Shown here piece after piece: positions 33,329 through 44,997 of a stretch of DNA of 64,000 nt. A program made the position numbers and the translations under genes. This DNA is from Siphonodentalium dalli. Lineage: Eukaryota > Mollusca > Scaphopoda > Gadilida > Siphonodentaliidae. The stretch is from assembly GCA_032622095.1 (NCBI GenBank), contig CP136062.1, forward strand, positions 14,599,710 through 14,663,709, written 5' to 3'. Position 1 is the first letter of the stretch. The number at the start of each line of letters is the position of its first letter. A model generated the notes under the pieces. That model did not search any database. It worked only from the letters and a program-made list of their open reading frames with translations, and was not told the DNA's origin.

Positions 33329-34200
33329 TTGTCCAAACATGATATAATAAGAGCGCACAATTCTATCAGAGCTTCTGGACTTCCAAATTTCAAAGGATGT
33401 CGAATTTCCATATATTCACATCTGAACATAACATATTTCAGATCGATCTTATCAAAATTTAATTACGATGATCAGCAGCTTTGTGATTTGCTCGAGTACG
33501 GATTTCCTATTGGTTACATTGGTGAGCACGAGGAAAACACAACGGTTCGAAACCACACGGGGGCAACGCAGTCGAGAGGTTTCAGAGTACATAGACAATG
33601 AAGTTTACTTAAATAGAATATTGAGGCCTTTTGAATACTGTCCATTTGAATCCATGTTCTTATCAAGTGAAAAGAAAAATTCGTCTGAGAGACGCATCAT
33701 TTTAGATCTAAGTCTTCCAAATGACACTTCAGTAAATTCGCACATTAATAATAATAAATATTTAGATGAAGTCCAAAAATTAGCATATCCGTCAGTAGAT
33801 AGCCTAGTTTCATTAGTAAAGTTGCACGGAATGCATTGTTTGTTATTTAAACGAGATCTTCGAAAAGCTTACCATCTTTTCTTCATAGATCCGGGGGACA
33901 TTGATTTGTTAGGGTATAAATGGAACGGTTTCATTTATTTTGATCTTGTTCTAAGCATGGTACTTTGTTCGGCTGCACATATTTGTCAGAGGGCGACCAA
34001 TTCAGTCAGTTACATCGTGAAAAAACTTGGTTTCGACACTATTAATTACTTGGATGATATAGCAGGGGTAATGGGGCCTAATTTGGCACAAGCAGGCTTT
34101 GACTGTTTAAAATGGGTTCCAAATAATGTGGTCTAGAAGAATCTGAGGGAAAAGCTTGCCCTCCTAACACTCAAATGATTTTTCTGGGAATTTTATTCAA
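33329..34200 (+). pseudogene. Ngaro/DIRS-type reverse transcriptase, frameshifted
   Basis: Starts in one frame (33329-33601: MSKHDIIRAHNSIRAS, LLEYGFPIGY) and shifts near 33540-33580 to 33468-34136. There RRIILDLSLPNDTSVN, LFKRDLRKAYH (motif A) and the catalytic box YLDDIAG (about 34048-34068) are clear. After the stop at 34134-34136 (GTC TAG context) the thumb segment MIFLGILFNTDN appears in another frame. YLDD with the RDLRKAY motif A is typical of tyrosine-recombinase retroelements. Confidence 0.85.
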
Positions 34201-34989
34201 CACTGACAATTTGACGTTGTCTATATAACTAAAGATAGATTGTCAGAAATTTCAAATGTCTTAAAAGACTGGATGAAAAAGCGTACGGCTACCCGCAGAG
34301 AGTTGGAATCGCTCCTTGGGAAATTGCATTTTCTAGCTTCCTGTATTAAACCGGGCCGCATTTTCATATCGCGGTTATTGTGTTGGCTACGAACACTACC
34401 CCTGGATCGAGGGGTATCTCACCAATTACCTATATACATTAAGAAAGACATCAAGTGGTGGTTAAAATTTATGAACAATTATAACGGGGTTTCCATGATG
34501 GATGTTGAGGAATGGTCGTCGCCTGACAACATTTTGTCATGCGATTCTACTCTTACTTCTTGTGGAGGATTATGTATGAATGAATACATGCACGAGGTCT
34601 TTCCCGAAAGCATACTTTCGCTGTCATTACATATTCACTGTCTAGAGCTTTTGACTATTTGCGTTTGTTTAAAAATTTGGGGAAGTAAGTTTCAACACAA
34701 AAAACTGTTAGTCTATTGTGACAACTTGGTGTCCGTGACAGTCTTGAATTCTGGAAAGTCTCGTGATGAATTTCTCCAGGAATGTCTGAGAGAAATTTTA
34801 TTTATTGCTGCAACTAATGAATTCCAAATAAGAGCTGTTCACATAAATGGGCGAAACAACAGAGCTTCTGATATGTTGTCTCGATGGTCAGTGCAGTCGT
34901 CGGAAGAGTTCTTCCGTATGTATAATCCTAGAATAATGAATCGTATTCGTGTTACGAATACACAATTTTCATTTTCACATTCATGGTAG
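34201..34989 (+). pseudogene. Ngaro/DIRS-type RNase H domain
   Basis: Frame 34240-34989. A connection region (TATRRELESLLGKLHFLASC) is followed by RNase H landmarks: SCDSTLTSCGGLC (first Asp), HIHCLELLTI (Glu), VYCDNLVSVTVLN (Asp) and INGRNNRASDMLSRW (last Asp). The four acidic residues are kept. It is separated from the RT by one or two frame breaks between 34136 and 34240. Confidence 0.85.
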
Positions 34990-35005
34990 AAGAATTTAGT
35001 ATTGA

Positions 35006-35491
35006 TTGATTTCAGATGATCTGGAATTTTTAAAGAAAGATGTATTAAAATCTACCAGGGCAGCATTCGCCGATGGCACATTGATAAATCTCAAGATACA
35101 GTTCGAATCATATCTTCTCTTTTGTGAGTTTTTCAAGTTTCAAGCTCTTCCAGCCTCCGTAGAAGTACTGTCACTTTATGTTCAGTTTCTCAGCCGTTCT
35201 TTTCGGGCTATTGAAACTGTTCGTAATTATATAGCTGGTGTTAAAACATTACATTTGCTATCCAATTATACCTTTCCCTCGGACATATATCACATGAATC
35301 TTGTATATCGGGGTATTCATAGACTAAATCCGCGAGAACCGCACAGAGCTTCTCCAATCACATGTGATATTTTGAGGAATATTTATTATACCATGGATAC
35401 GGGAAAAGCCGAGCACGCCACATATTGGTGTCTTTCATTCTTATGTTTTTCACCTTTGGACGCAAATCAAATTTCATGCCGATCAGTGTAA
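35006..35491 (+). pseudogene. Tyrosine recombinase, N-terminal domain only
   Basis: About 160 codons with a SAM-like N-terminal fold (STRAAFADGTLINLKIQFES, YLLFCEFF, ETVRNYIAGVKTLH), the usual DNA-clamping half of Ngaro/DIRS recombinases. It reaches the start of the catalytic half (YWCLSFLCFSPLDANQIS) and stops. The R...H-x-x-R...Y catalytic residues are missing because of a deletion joining this ORF to the hydrolase remnant. Confidence 0.75.
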
Positions 35492-35590
35492 GCAAATTCG
35501 ATAATTCTCGCAAGAACATGTTATAGCATGCAATCGGGCTATTCGTAGAGAGTGCGCATGACAGGGTGTGCAATTTGTATGCACATATAG

Positions 35591-35737
35591 AGCCTTCATG
35601 GATTTCGTGAAGGCGTTCCATTCAGAAGATTATGTGCAAATTGGGATGGGGGGTTACATTTGAATGATGAGGGTACAAGAGTTTTGAAGAATTTTTTCAT
35701 CCAAGTTCCTTTCAGAGTAGACTGTCCTTATGATTGA
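35591..35737 (+). pseudogene. SGNH/GDSL hydrolase C-terminal remnant
   Basis: Reading frame ending at TGA 35735-35737: RRLCANWDGGLHLNDEGTRV then LKNFFIQVPF. The WDGGLHLNDEG segment resembles the last block of SGNH hydrolases, which carries the catalytic Asp and His before LN-x-x-G. Ngaro elements are known to encode such a hydrolase. Only the last ~45 residues remain. Confidence 0.55.
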
Positions 35738-35829
35738 CAGCTCTCCGGGAAAAAATTGTGTGGGCCATAATTATGCCCTTTCTTGTGGGATAACAGTACA
35801 CTGACTTGGATTGGAGGCCTTGTGGCTTG

Positions 35830-36052
35830 GCGGATATATGTGAGTAGATATCTATATCATTATACATGTATGTGATATTGTACAACATCTATTGTTTGAA
35901 TGTACCGTATATGCACTTATATTCCATTGATGTAAAATCAGCAGCCACGTAGAAATTTTATGATTTGAATGCTTTGAGTAGAATTACGGCCAAAATAAAT
36001 ATTTAAAAAACATATTGGCATGTTATAGTTTATATAGACCCTGAGAATTCAT
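35830..36052 (+). repeat. Ngaro split direct repeat B1
   Basis: Starts GCGGATATATGTGAGTAG and ends CCTGAGAATTCATT. Recurs as B2 at 36442-36673 with one small indel region near TATATGCACTTATA. Confidence 0.88.
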
Positions 36053-36441
36053 TTGGAAATTTTGAACATTCAATATAAAAATGACTAATGAATATTGGGC
36101 TGATATTGGAGCCGGTATCGAGCGACCTTAATTGTTGTATCGGTGTCGAGATTTGACACGCCTTTGCATGCCTGGCTAAGCTGATTGCTGTTCACATCAG
36201 AAATAATTCGTGCGCGAAGCCTTGTTGATTGGTGAACCATCCAATGTTAATATTCATTTTCGGAACAGCGCGACCACTGAACAGATTCAATTTATTTCCC
36301 ATCCCACCCGCCCTTATAATAATATATACATTAAATTCTGTTATATTTTAGTTATGTGTAATGGCATTTTTACCCTAGGCAGAATCGGTGGTACGCACTT
36401 ATAATGGTGGCAGATGATTAGTGAGTACTGAGTATACTGTA
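36052..36441 (+). repeat. Ngaro split direct repeat A2
   Basis: The first 246 bp match A1 (26604-26849). The last ~145 bp are not repeated elsewhere in the window. Confidence 0.85.
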
Positions 36442-36673
36442 GCGGATATATGTGAGTAGATATCTATATCATTATACATGTATGTGATATTGTACAACAT
36501 CTTTTGTTTGAATGTATATGCACTTATACTATGTATAAATATTCCATTGATGTAAAATCAGCAGCCACGTAGAAATTTTATGATTTGAATGCTTTGAGTA
36601 GAATTACGGCCAAAATAAATATTTAAAAAACATATTGGCATTTTATAGTTTATATAGACCCTGAGAATTCATT
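36442..36673 (+). repeat. Ngaro split direct repeat B2, right end of the element
   Basis: Copy of B1. The right boundary is inferred from the end of identity at GAATTCATT. Confidence 0.85.
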
Positions 36674-36959
36674 AATTCTTATTGAAGTTGGCTAGCCTAT
36701 TTTATTCTTATTAGAACATTTCATTGTCTGTATCATAAGTTTATTGCCATACAAGCTGTATTCAACATTTCAGCAATTGTGTGTTATCTGTCTCCACTGC
36801 CAGAATGTATAAAGTGTAGCACTAACAACACACATGAAACAATTGTACTAACTTTCTGATATGTTGTTTGTATCTGTGCACACTCCACAGTACTACGTAC
36901 AGTACAGTATGAGACTATGAGTATCCAACAGCCATCCATATGGATATTTTAGTAAAAGT

Positions 36960-38329
36960 AATCAACGAGAGGCCGATCACGATCGGCAGATGTTTAACCC
37001 ATACCTTGGCGATAGTGATCAGCTATTTTCAGTTCTGACACGAAAATCCATAAGCCATAACTCTGTTTAAAATATAAAAAAATGGATCAAACCCAAATTC
37101 GAAATCTATCTGTATTTTGGGCTGAGAAATTAACATACAAAATTTAAATACATCTCAATAAAATGAGATATATCAGATGAAAGGTATTTCTGCTAAGTAT
37201 AAGGAATGTTGAGAATTAAGGGTTCATTTTAACCACAAAAATCCATACAAGTGAAAGGGATATAATAGGAGAATGATTACATGAAAAATATACAAAAGCA
37301 TAACATTGATGACAAGGGTTAACAATTTTAACTCAATAAAATTAGGTACAGGTATGTCACTGGAACACTGCATTGATATCCTAAACCAGAGAGCTGTATG
37401 GAAATACAATAAATAACAGTTACTGCTGAGAAGATTTTACACCTTGTGTAAAGGTGTCCAATTACACCTTCCACTGTGACAATATGATGGCTAAAAATAA
37501 CTATAATTTCCAATAATACAAGTTAATCTATTCTCTCTCTCAGTGCTAACTGATATCACAGGGGTTAGCTGCTATGGTTCTACATGATAAGCATAAAAAT
37601 ATCGAATCTGTTCAATCCTTAGTTAAAAAGGGCCATAACTCTGGTATAAAAAACAGGATCTAACCCATATTCAAACTTGATCTGTATTTTGAGTTGAGAA
37701 ACTCCCATACCAAATTTGGTTCCTATCAGACGATAACTGGTTGAGCTATCGAAGCATGGATGAATTCTATATCAAAGGGCCATAACTCCATTAAAAATAA
37801 TCTGATCAAACCCATATTCGAACTCGAATTGTATTTTAGATAGAGAAACTCACATACCAAATTTGGTTCCGATCAGATAATTTTTTTTTTAGTTATGGCA
37901 GCATGCATGAATTCTAAGTCGAAAAAGGGCCATAACTCCATTGAAAAATATCGGATCAAACCCATATTCGAACTCGATCTGTATTTTGGTCCGAGAAACT
38001 TGCATACCAAATTTGATTCTAATCAAATAAAAAAAATTTGAGTTATGGTAGCATGCATGAATTCTAAGTCGAAAAAGGGCCATAACTCCGTGAAAAAAAC
38101 TCGGATCGAACCCAAATTCGAACTCGATCTGTATTTTGGGCTGAGAAACCCATATACAAAATTTGGTTTCGATCGGATAAACAATGTTTGAGTTATCGCA
38201 TTACTCGTAAAGTGTCTACGGACAGACAGACGGACAGACGGACAGACAGACAGACGGACCAACGACGAGTGGTCAATCCGGGCAACGACACTATGTTTAC
38301 CATACTATGGTATGGGTAAACATAAAAAG
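36960..38329 (+). mobile_element. Hairpin-ended repeat, family C
   Basis: 5' palindrome GGCCGATCACGATCGGC (36971-36987), then the subterminal repeat ATGTTTAACCCATACC (36990-37005). The interior has four or five diverged ~150-bp units starting GGGCCATAACTC and containing GATCAAACCCATATTCGAAC and ACCAAATTTGG. A GACAGACGGACAGACGGACA tract (38219-38260) and a hairpin (38293-38323) follow. The hairpin's right arm GGTATGGGTAAACAT is the inverse of the 5' repeat; then AAAAA. No coding potential. Confidence 0.75.
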
Positions 38330-38495
38330 TAATCAAAATGTAATCATGATTACAGGTACATTTGAAAGTAATCGATTACGATTACTTGTAATAAAAAAAA
38401 TGTCATGAATACTGATTACAGAGGATTACTCCAAATTTTGTAATTGATTACTTTGATTACGATTACTGATAACGATTACCCCAACCCTGCTGGTT
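38326..38495. repeat. GATTAC-rich transposon end
   Basis: Series of GTAATC/GATTAC words ending ACCCCAACCCTGCT, the counterpart of 19095-19240. It directly follows the family C terminus. Confidence 0.5.
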
Positions 38496-38499
38496 TGAT

Positions 38500-38580
38500 C
38501 AAGGGGGATTCATCAGGTGGGGACGTAAATGGCTGTCCTGTGTACATTTATGTGTTCACAATAAAGAACCCTGATTGTTG
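38500..38580 (+). repeat. SINE-type 3' body fragment
   Basis: GGTGGGGACGTAAATGGCTG ... TGTGTTCACAATAAAGAACC resembles the body that follows the tRNA-like head at 52035-52095 (GGGTGGGGACGTTAACAACT ... GTGCACGTTAAAGAAACCC). No tRNA-like head remains here. Confidence 0.55.
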
Positions 38581-38639
38581 ATGGCAAAATTTCCTGTCAA
38601 AATTATTGCCTTCAGCACACTATTCAGCATGTAAGTTGA

Positions 38640-39806
38640 TAGTCCAAGTCTTCTCGTACTAAAACCGGCTAAGATATTGGGATGGAGGTGCCGGTCTTTA
38701 GTCCAAGACCGCTTGTATACCAATCCTATGACACGACTTACGCCCACGATCTGTGGCGGGAATTTGTGGTGTATTTTACTTGATTTACCTAGCAAATCAA
38801 TACATGATGCTATATACATCGGAAAGGCTTACATCTTATGGTCATAATGGTGTATAATAATCTAACTTTAATGTTAAATTACACATAGAATATTCCGGTT
38901 GATTGACACAAACATCGATTTGTTTCTCTGTTTGTTTACGTTTTAACCGAAAGCCGAAGTGGTCCGAATAAGTTCGGCATAATCCGCTGTTTGTTCTGGG
39001 AATTCTACTTTCTGTTTCTATATATAGCGCAGGTTTTCCGAACAAAAATGGCGAAAACCGATCGCCCGAAAGTCCAGTTTTCTATGTGCTTTCAGAACAA
39101 TTCCCGCACTAAAAACTTAATGACATAATGGAGGATCAGAACGGTAGTTTTGTTGACAATTTTCGCAAGCAACTTGTCAAAATTGGAGCAAATTAGAACT
39201 CTTGTGTCTGACTTGCCAAGTTGCCATGCGTGTGATGTGCATTTTGACATCTGTGTTGATAAAATAATCGGAGAACCGAATCACACAGTTTCGAAATATA
39301 GTTCTTCCGTTTTAGTGGGACTTTTCAAACTTAAGGTTCATTTATTTAGTGTATTACATTTATATCTCCAATGTTTAATTAATCTATTTATTATTTTATT
39401 TATTGACACACATAATTACGATTACAATGGAGAATTCATCGTAATTTGCGTTGTTGTCCAAAATCTACGGAATATTTTCAACGGAAAATGCCGAACGCGA
39501 GGTCAACCGAGTTCGCATACTTTTAAAAAATTGTAAACATTGAGGTAAATGTCTCTTTTCGCATTAAATTACCGTTTTAAATTCACAACTGATGTGGGTT
39601 TCAGATAAAATAGCATGTCTTCTGCGGAAAATATCCGTTTATTGTCGCAATTGTGATATTTTATTTCATATAATTGTGGTTTTATTTGAGCGGGTCACTA
39701 ACGCTTAAGTCGTGTCATAAGAATGCATGGGCCTGGAACTCGGACTAAAGACCGGCACCTCCATCCCAATATCTTAGCCGGTTTTAGTACGAGAAGACTT
39801 GGACTA
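38640..39806. mobile_element. MULE-like element, 65-bp perfect inverted repeats and 9-bp target duplication
   Basis: Left arm 38640-38704 (TAGTCCAAGTCTTCTCGTAC...) is a perfect inverse of 39742-39806. Weaker symmetry continues inwards to TATGACACGACTTA / TAAGTCGTGTCATA (about 115 bp from each end). Flanks carry identical GTAAGTTGA (38631-38639 and 39807-39815). Long inverted repeats with a 9-bp duplication are typical of Mutator-like elements. No transposase is visible in the 1,167 bp. The middle holds a start codon in good context and an exon-like segment. Confidence 0.88.
39129..39332 (+). pseudogene. Exon-like segment inside the MULE-like element
   Basis: ATGGAGGATCAGAACGG starts a frame (MEDQNGSFVDNFRKQLVK) that breaks after 22 codons. 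The next frame continues KLEQIRTLVSDLPSCHACDV and runs to GLFKLK at CTTAAG|GTTCAT, a possible donor. With one frameshift it would be a 68-residue start exon with paired Cys/His (CHAC...HFDIC). It may be a captured host exon or a relic of the element's own gene. No family recognised. Confidence 0.35.
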
Positions 39807-39815
39807 GTAAGTTGA

Positions 39816-42700
39816 TAGAAATTTCAGGTGATGGTCTAATAGAGTTTTCTCTCTTCGGTGATGATGGTGGTGGAATAATATGTGGTGGTGATGTTGAAAA
39901 GGGCATTTCAGATATCGATATGGTGTGGAGGTGGATACATAAATACATGGAGACGTGGTTGTCCTAAACGGCGGATCGACACTCAAGTAAGAAGAAGTAA
40001 GATGGATGCTGATGTTTTATGTCATGACATGTAAATCCTACCGCATAGTGGTGCTCTCTATTTTTGGAAATTTTGGGCAAATTGCATTGTGCTTCGGGGA
40101 AGGTTACTGTGCAAACTTACTGTATTTTCTACATTTCTGCCCGTTTATACCTATAATTCAAGTTATTTGAAATGTGTTATGCTGCGTACATGCAATGAAT
40201 ATTCTGAGCTAATAATGTGCCCAACTTCTCCAGATACCAAATTCATTTGTTACAGAGTGGCTATTTTAGCTTTGGCATGGAACGGCATGCTATTATAAAT
40301 GAGAAAAAAATTATCTTTATACAAGGCCACCATTCGTTACTGCGTGTTGAAATTTCAATATTTTTTCTAAGTCTAAAAGACTAAATTGAATCGCGATATG
40401 CATATGATATCATATCGTCAGCACAAATTGTGATACCAATCATATTTTAGCCGAAGTGTGAATGCAATATCCAGTTCAAGGAATGAATCATGAGTAGAGC
40501 CTGGTTGAATTACTACTGTGTGGCGAGTCACACTTGTCTTCGAGCTATTGAGGCCATGTATGCATGGTGTTATGAACGGTTTGTATTGTGAATGGGTTAA
40601 ATTATCCGCTCGTAAACCCTCACAGTAGACAATTTTATACCAGGTTCTATTCATTATTCAGAAATAGCTCGCAATGGAAATTTGCATGGTACATATTTGG
40701 TTAAGATTTGTTGGTCAAAGGTGGTAGCCGGAGATTTGGTTTAAATAACCATCAGTGGCAGTGATTTAGTTTGTTTTGGCCATCAGTCTGTCTGGATCAC
40801 TTTATGTTTTACTTTTACAAGCACATTTCAGAGTTAATAAATGGCTGATATATAGGGTACTGACTCATTGTTCTTCTGACAAATCTTCCAAAATTAGGAC
40901 TTAGCCCACCAGATGTGCCCAGGTACAATGAATCTAAACACTGGACTTAAATAACTACATGTAATAGTTGTATTAAATTCTATTTCTAAGTCATCAAAAT
41001 GAACCCCGCGTTATGTAAACGAACAGTATGTAAAGAGTATGAGATAAGCAAAACACTCATTGCCGGAGATACCCCAAGCATTAAGTGAACTTTAGTTAGA
41101 AAATCCGCCAAATTGTTTATAACGTATCAGTATAGTGCTAGCTAACCCTCATCTTTCAAGATTTCCGTGTTGAATGGGTCACCGTGAATAAGTCTCCTAA
41201 ACACATTTCCTCAGTGTTGAGTGTTGTGCTGTATAAAAACAAACGCTCGACCCACACAATGTGTATTTTGGGGATAATATGGCATTCATACTATCATAAT
41301 ATTAGTATATTCTTTACAACATATAATGATTTAGTAACTGTTATATCTGAATTATAACCTATATATAACATAACGAAGGCCATCCATGTCTTTAACCAGC
41401 AAGGTCCAAATGACACACATGCGTTCAGTAACAGGGCGTGGCACACACATTTAATTGTTATATACCGGTACCGGTACATGTCCATGAAATATAAATACAC
41501 AGCACCAATGATACTAGATTTAAACCGGCATATGCATTATTAATGCAACTTGAGAATATACTTCAAGGTATCCACCTGTGCGGGTACAATTATTATTCAC
41601 CTAATCTAATTGTATATCTGCATATCATGGCCTTGGAAGGAGTAAGTTTTCGAATAATGTAGTACGTTATTATCATATTATTGTTTTGTTATGAAATTTT
41701 CGATCCATAGTCCTTAAGATAATTTGACATGAATTAAATTTGGTATCTATATTCGGAGAGGCTATTCTGCCATATACGTACATACATATATATGTCTCAC
41801 GTATGTGATTCCCAAACATGGCGCTATCATCTTCGCATGATTATTATCGGGGATAGGCCTACTTTTATCTAGCCCTATATATACTATGCTACATGATCAG
41901 ATGTTTATTGGGGTGGGGGTATAGGCATACATGTATATACCAGGACGGTATATAACATCTCAACTAAATGAAGGCATGGTCCCTATTTTGAATAAATACA
42001 TATTTTGTCAGAATACAATAACCATATTTTACCAACAACATTTGCCTATATATCGAACCTATAGATAGGCCTACCACATAATAGACACAGCTAGTCGGGT
42101 ATAGCAACCGTATGCTAGAAGCTATTCTATCGTAAAGACAGAATACACCATACATGTGTGTTGATAACAGAAATACAATTCTATGATGTCGTGGAGTTCG
42201 ATGTCCATTGTGCAAGAATAAACACCACAAGTAGTGCGATACCATGTGATTTGATCAATGTGTTTCGAGCGTACCTGTAGGGCATACCGGTACGCTGCGA
42301 ATGTATTGTCTTAAAAAACTAGCGCCAACATCATGTCATATAGACATTAATTAGCAACATCTATTAACCAACGATGAAATTGCATCAATGTGACGTGGTG
42401 ACTAGTGGGTACTATCTTTGTATATAATATGTATATGAATGTAATCAAATTGAAATAAAATCTAAAACAGCAAATTGAATTAAGGCGTCGGCGTAATATG
42501 TAGAACTAGAATCTAATCTAATCTAATCTTGGTATCCGAATCTGAAACAATGTGCATCGCATGACCTTTTATGGCATTTCAGCAAATCAGTACCAGATTT
42601 CCATATACTAGTATTATTGACTTCTATAAGTGTCCTGTTGTAACTATAGTCTATAATGTATTATTTGATTTGGTACTAAAAACCAAACTCTGTGAGAAAT
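39816..42700. other. 2.9 kb without a recognisable gene or dominant repeat
   Basis: AT-rich sequence with scattered short ORFs (60-93 codons) that lack domains, good start context or splice logic. Minor features are a GATGATGGTGGTGG tract (39860-39890), ACCGGTACCGGTAC (about 41465-41477) and a short ATCTAATCTAATCTAATC run (about 42512-42529). Confidence 0.5.
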
Positions 42701-42732
42701 GGCAGAATCGCTGGGACAATTCAAACAAGTGC

Positions 42733-43523
42733 ACCGCTAGGCGGAGGTAACGCCCCCGACTGTACAATCAGAGAAACTTTCTGGTTAAGCGCTATAAAAA
42801 TGCCACATGTTGTTCTATATTAGCTTCAAATTTGGTCTGGTGCCACAAAAATAGAAGGAAAACTGAATTTTCTAAAAAAAAAACTGATTTTTTTAAGTCG
42901 AAAAAGGGTCATAACTCTCAAAAAAATTATCCGATTGAACCGAAATTTTACCTTGACCTGTATTGCGATATTGGTAATACACAAAAAAACGGGTTTTGCA
43001 AATAAACAATCCAAAATCAAGTTATCATCTGGAAACCAAAAAAAGTAGCAGAAAACTGAATTTTCTAAGTCAAAAAAGGGGCGTAACTCTGGAAAAAATG
43101 GGCGGACGAAACCACGGCTATGGGGAAATCTTGTCCCCCCCAGCTGGTCTATTAGCATACCAAAGATCAACTGAATTGAATTAGCGAAACCAAAGTTATG
43201 AGTTGAAACGTTCGCATGCCACAGAAAACTGAATTTTCTAAGTCCAAAAAGGGGCGTAACTCTGGAAAAAATGGGCGGACGAAACCGCAGTTATGGGGAA
43301 ATCTTGTCCCCCCGGCTGGTCTATTAGCATACCAAAGATCAACTGAATTGAGTTAGCGAAACCAAAGTTATGAGTTGAAACGTTCGTACGGACGGAAGGA
43401 CGGACGGAAGGACGGAAGGACGGACGGAAGGACGGACGGACGGAAGGACGGACGGACGGAAGGACGGACGGACGGAGGGCTCCACTATATACCCCCAAAT
43501 CTCCATCGGAGATCGGGGGCATA
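42733..43523 (+). mobile_element. Hairpin-ended repeat, family D
   Basis: 5' imperfect palindrome CCGCTAGGCGG (about 42734-42744), then AACGCCCCCGA. The interior has units beginning AAAAAGGGGCGTAACTCTGG at about 43073 and 43247, almost identical over 150 bp. A GGACGGAAGGACGGAC tract (43385-43476) follows, then a hairpin (about 43488-43523) containing ATCTCCATCGGAGAT and ending TCGGGGGCATAATAAAG. The right arm is the inverse of the 5' GCCCCCGA. Confidence 0.7.
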
Positions 43524-43599
43524 ATAAAGCACATCACACTTCGTGACCTGTATCCCACAATAAGCATGAAAGGATGTGGATAAAAATGCAGCTTTCAAC

Positions 43600-44165
43600 A
43601 AATAAGATGAATCAAACATTATTCGTTTAATTACTGGAACGTAATAACCTAGTAGCAAATAAAATTTATGACATTCCACATACCGGTACCATTCCAAAAT
43701 ATGTGTTATGTGATCAAGAATCAACAAATCACTTTCTATTGAAATGTGAAGCTTATACAGTTCAACGAACATTATTATTTCAAACTGTAGAAGATATCCT
43801 AACAACAGAATGTGAAAACTCTTATGTGGAAACAAAATGTTGTCCTACGCCTGTTACCTCCATCGATATGAAACTACTTATAGGAGATATTGGTCATATG
43901 GACAAAACAGCAGATATACAAATACAACAAGCAGTGTGCACCTACATGTATATTTCGTCCATGGGTCACCACTTCTAATTTCCTACAGCAACTGCACAAA
44001 CTTTCGTCTTATTTCATCCAATGTTTCAGACATAATAAACTCCAGTGGGCAGTGGCGAAATTCATATCACATAAAGACTGCCATCAACCCACAGACGTTA
44101 TTCACAAGCAAATATTCTCACAAGGAGTAAACTACATGTGGTCTTCAGTCAACTTCAAGTGACTA
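43600..44165 (+). pseudogene. LINE C-terminal fragment
   Basis: The frame around 43703-43978 has LCDQESTNHFLLKCEAY then QRTLLFQTVEDIL, close to the Cys/His knuckle and helix at the end of LINE reverse transcriptases (compare 3814-3870). A further frame (43890-44162) may hold the remaining 3' part (FRPWVTTSNFLQQLHKLSS). Heavily decayed. Confidence 0.5.
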
Positions 44166-44544
44166 CTAGGTATAAAGCACCAATTATTAAAACATCTGAA
44201 GGAAAATGAACTTAATTCTATTTTATTAATTGGGTCAAATGTACTTTCCTCAATTAGTCTAAATTAAAGGTTCCAAAGTTACTTGTGCTCTAGCACAAGC
44301 TTTCCAAGCTTTAATGATCAGAGCACAGGTTTCTTTGAATCTTAATAAAACTTTCTGGAATTTATTATAATCACTATTGGATTTCACTTTAATAAGTGAA
44401 ATTAACGTGTACACACAGAACATTTTTAAGAGTTTTTTTAATTTATCTGAAAGATATTTTTCCGCGTGCTTTTCCTCCACTCATGTGGCTTGGAGCCCCA
44501 AGGGGACCGCAATGAAATTAAGTTTAAATTAACTTGAATTGCAT

Positions 44545-44700
44545 GGAAGTCGGTAGCTGAGAGGTAGCATACTGGTCTCTCGTGCTAGCAGACCAGGGAT
44601 CGCACCTGGTCAGGGTATTCTGACTCGGTCAGATTACCAAGTTTGTTGAAAAGTCTCATTTGAGATCACTGAATAAAGATCCGAATGCAAAATGCAGACT
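44545..44700 (+). mobile_element. tRNA-derived SINE
   Basis: A tRNA-like head with an A box in GTAGCTGAGAGGTAGCATAC and a B box-like GGGATCGCACCTGG about 45 bp later, then an unrelated body. Pol III promoter spacing is right for a tRNA-derived SINE, and the sequence lacks the acceptor-stem pairing of a true tRNA. The body may continue to 44990. Confidence 0.55.
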
Positions 44701-44997
44701 TCCCCCATTACAACATTTGTCCAGGTATGTTGTCGTTTGTGCAGTACGCTGTCCGATCAGGCATGGACATTAATGGCTGAGATGCCTCATTGTGTGCATG
44801 TTAAAGAATGCTACTGGAGTCACCACATAGAGTTACTCGGCCATGGTAGCACCTGGACCAGTGCGTCTCTAACCGAAAGGTTCCTGCACTGCAATATCTA
44901 CAGATATCATCCATCAGCCTCTGACTTTAAAATCCGAAACCGGTTTCCGCCACTTAAATTCCCATTATTCATGACAACCATGAATACCACTCATTTA

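Larger units (their letters stand above)
26604..36673 (+). mobile_element. Ngaro-type (tyrosine recombinase) retrotransposon, interrupted and decayed
   Basis: Order: A1 (26604-26849), inserted LTR element (26854-32463), gag remnant, reverse transcriptase, RNase H, tyrosine recombinase N-terminus, SGNH-hydrolase C-terminus, then B1 (35830-36052), A2 (36052-36441) and B2 (36442-36673). Here A1 matches A2 and B1 matches B2. The layout A1-body-B1-A2-B2 is the split direct repeat signature of Ngaro elements, and the gene content agrees. Without the LTR insertion it is about 4.5 kb. Several frame breaks and an internal deletion make it non-functional. Confidence 0.85.

Noticed and set aside
33329-33601. 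Short ORF read as an independent gene
   Set aside because: It is the frameshifted start of the Ngaro reverse transcriptase, continuous in homology with 33580 onwards.
35358-35621. 87-codon minus-strand ORF
   Set aside because: Antisense to the recombinase remnant; no recognisable features.
36674-36959. Possible continuation of the Ngaro element beyond B2
   Set aside because: Identity with B1 ends at 36673 and no repeat or ORF follows.
43385-43480. GGACGGAA tract as a stand-alone microsatellite locus
   Set aside because: It is the internal microsatellite of the family D element, immediately before its 3' hairpin, as in families A-C.
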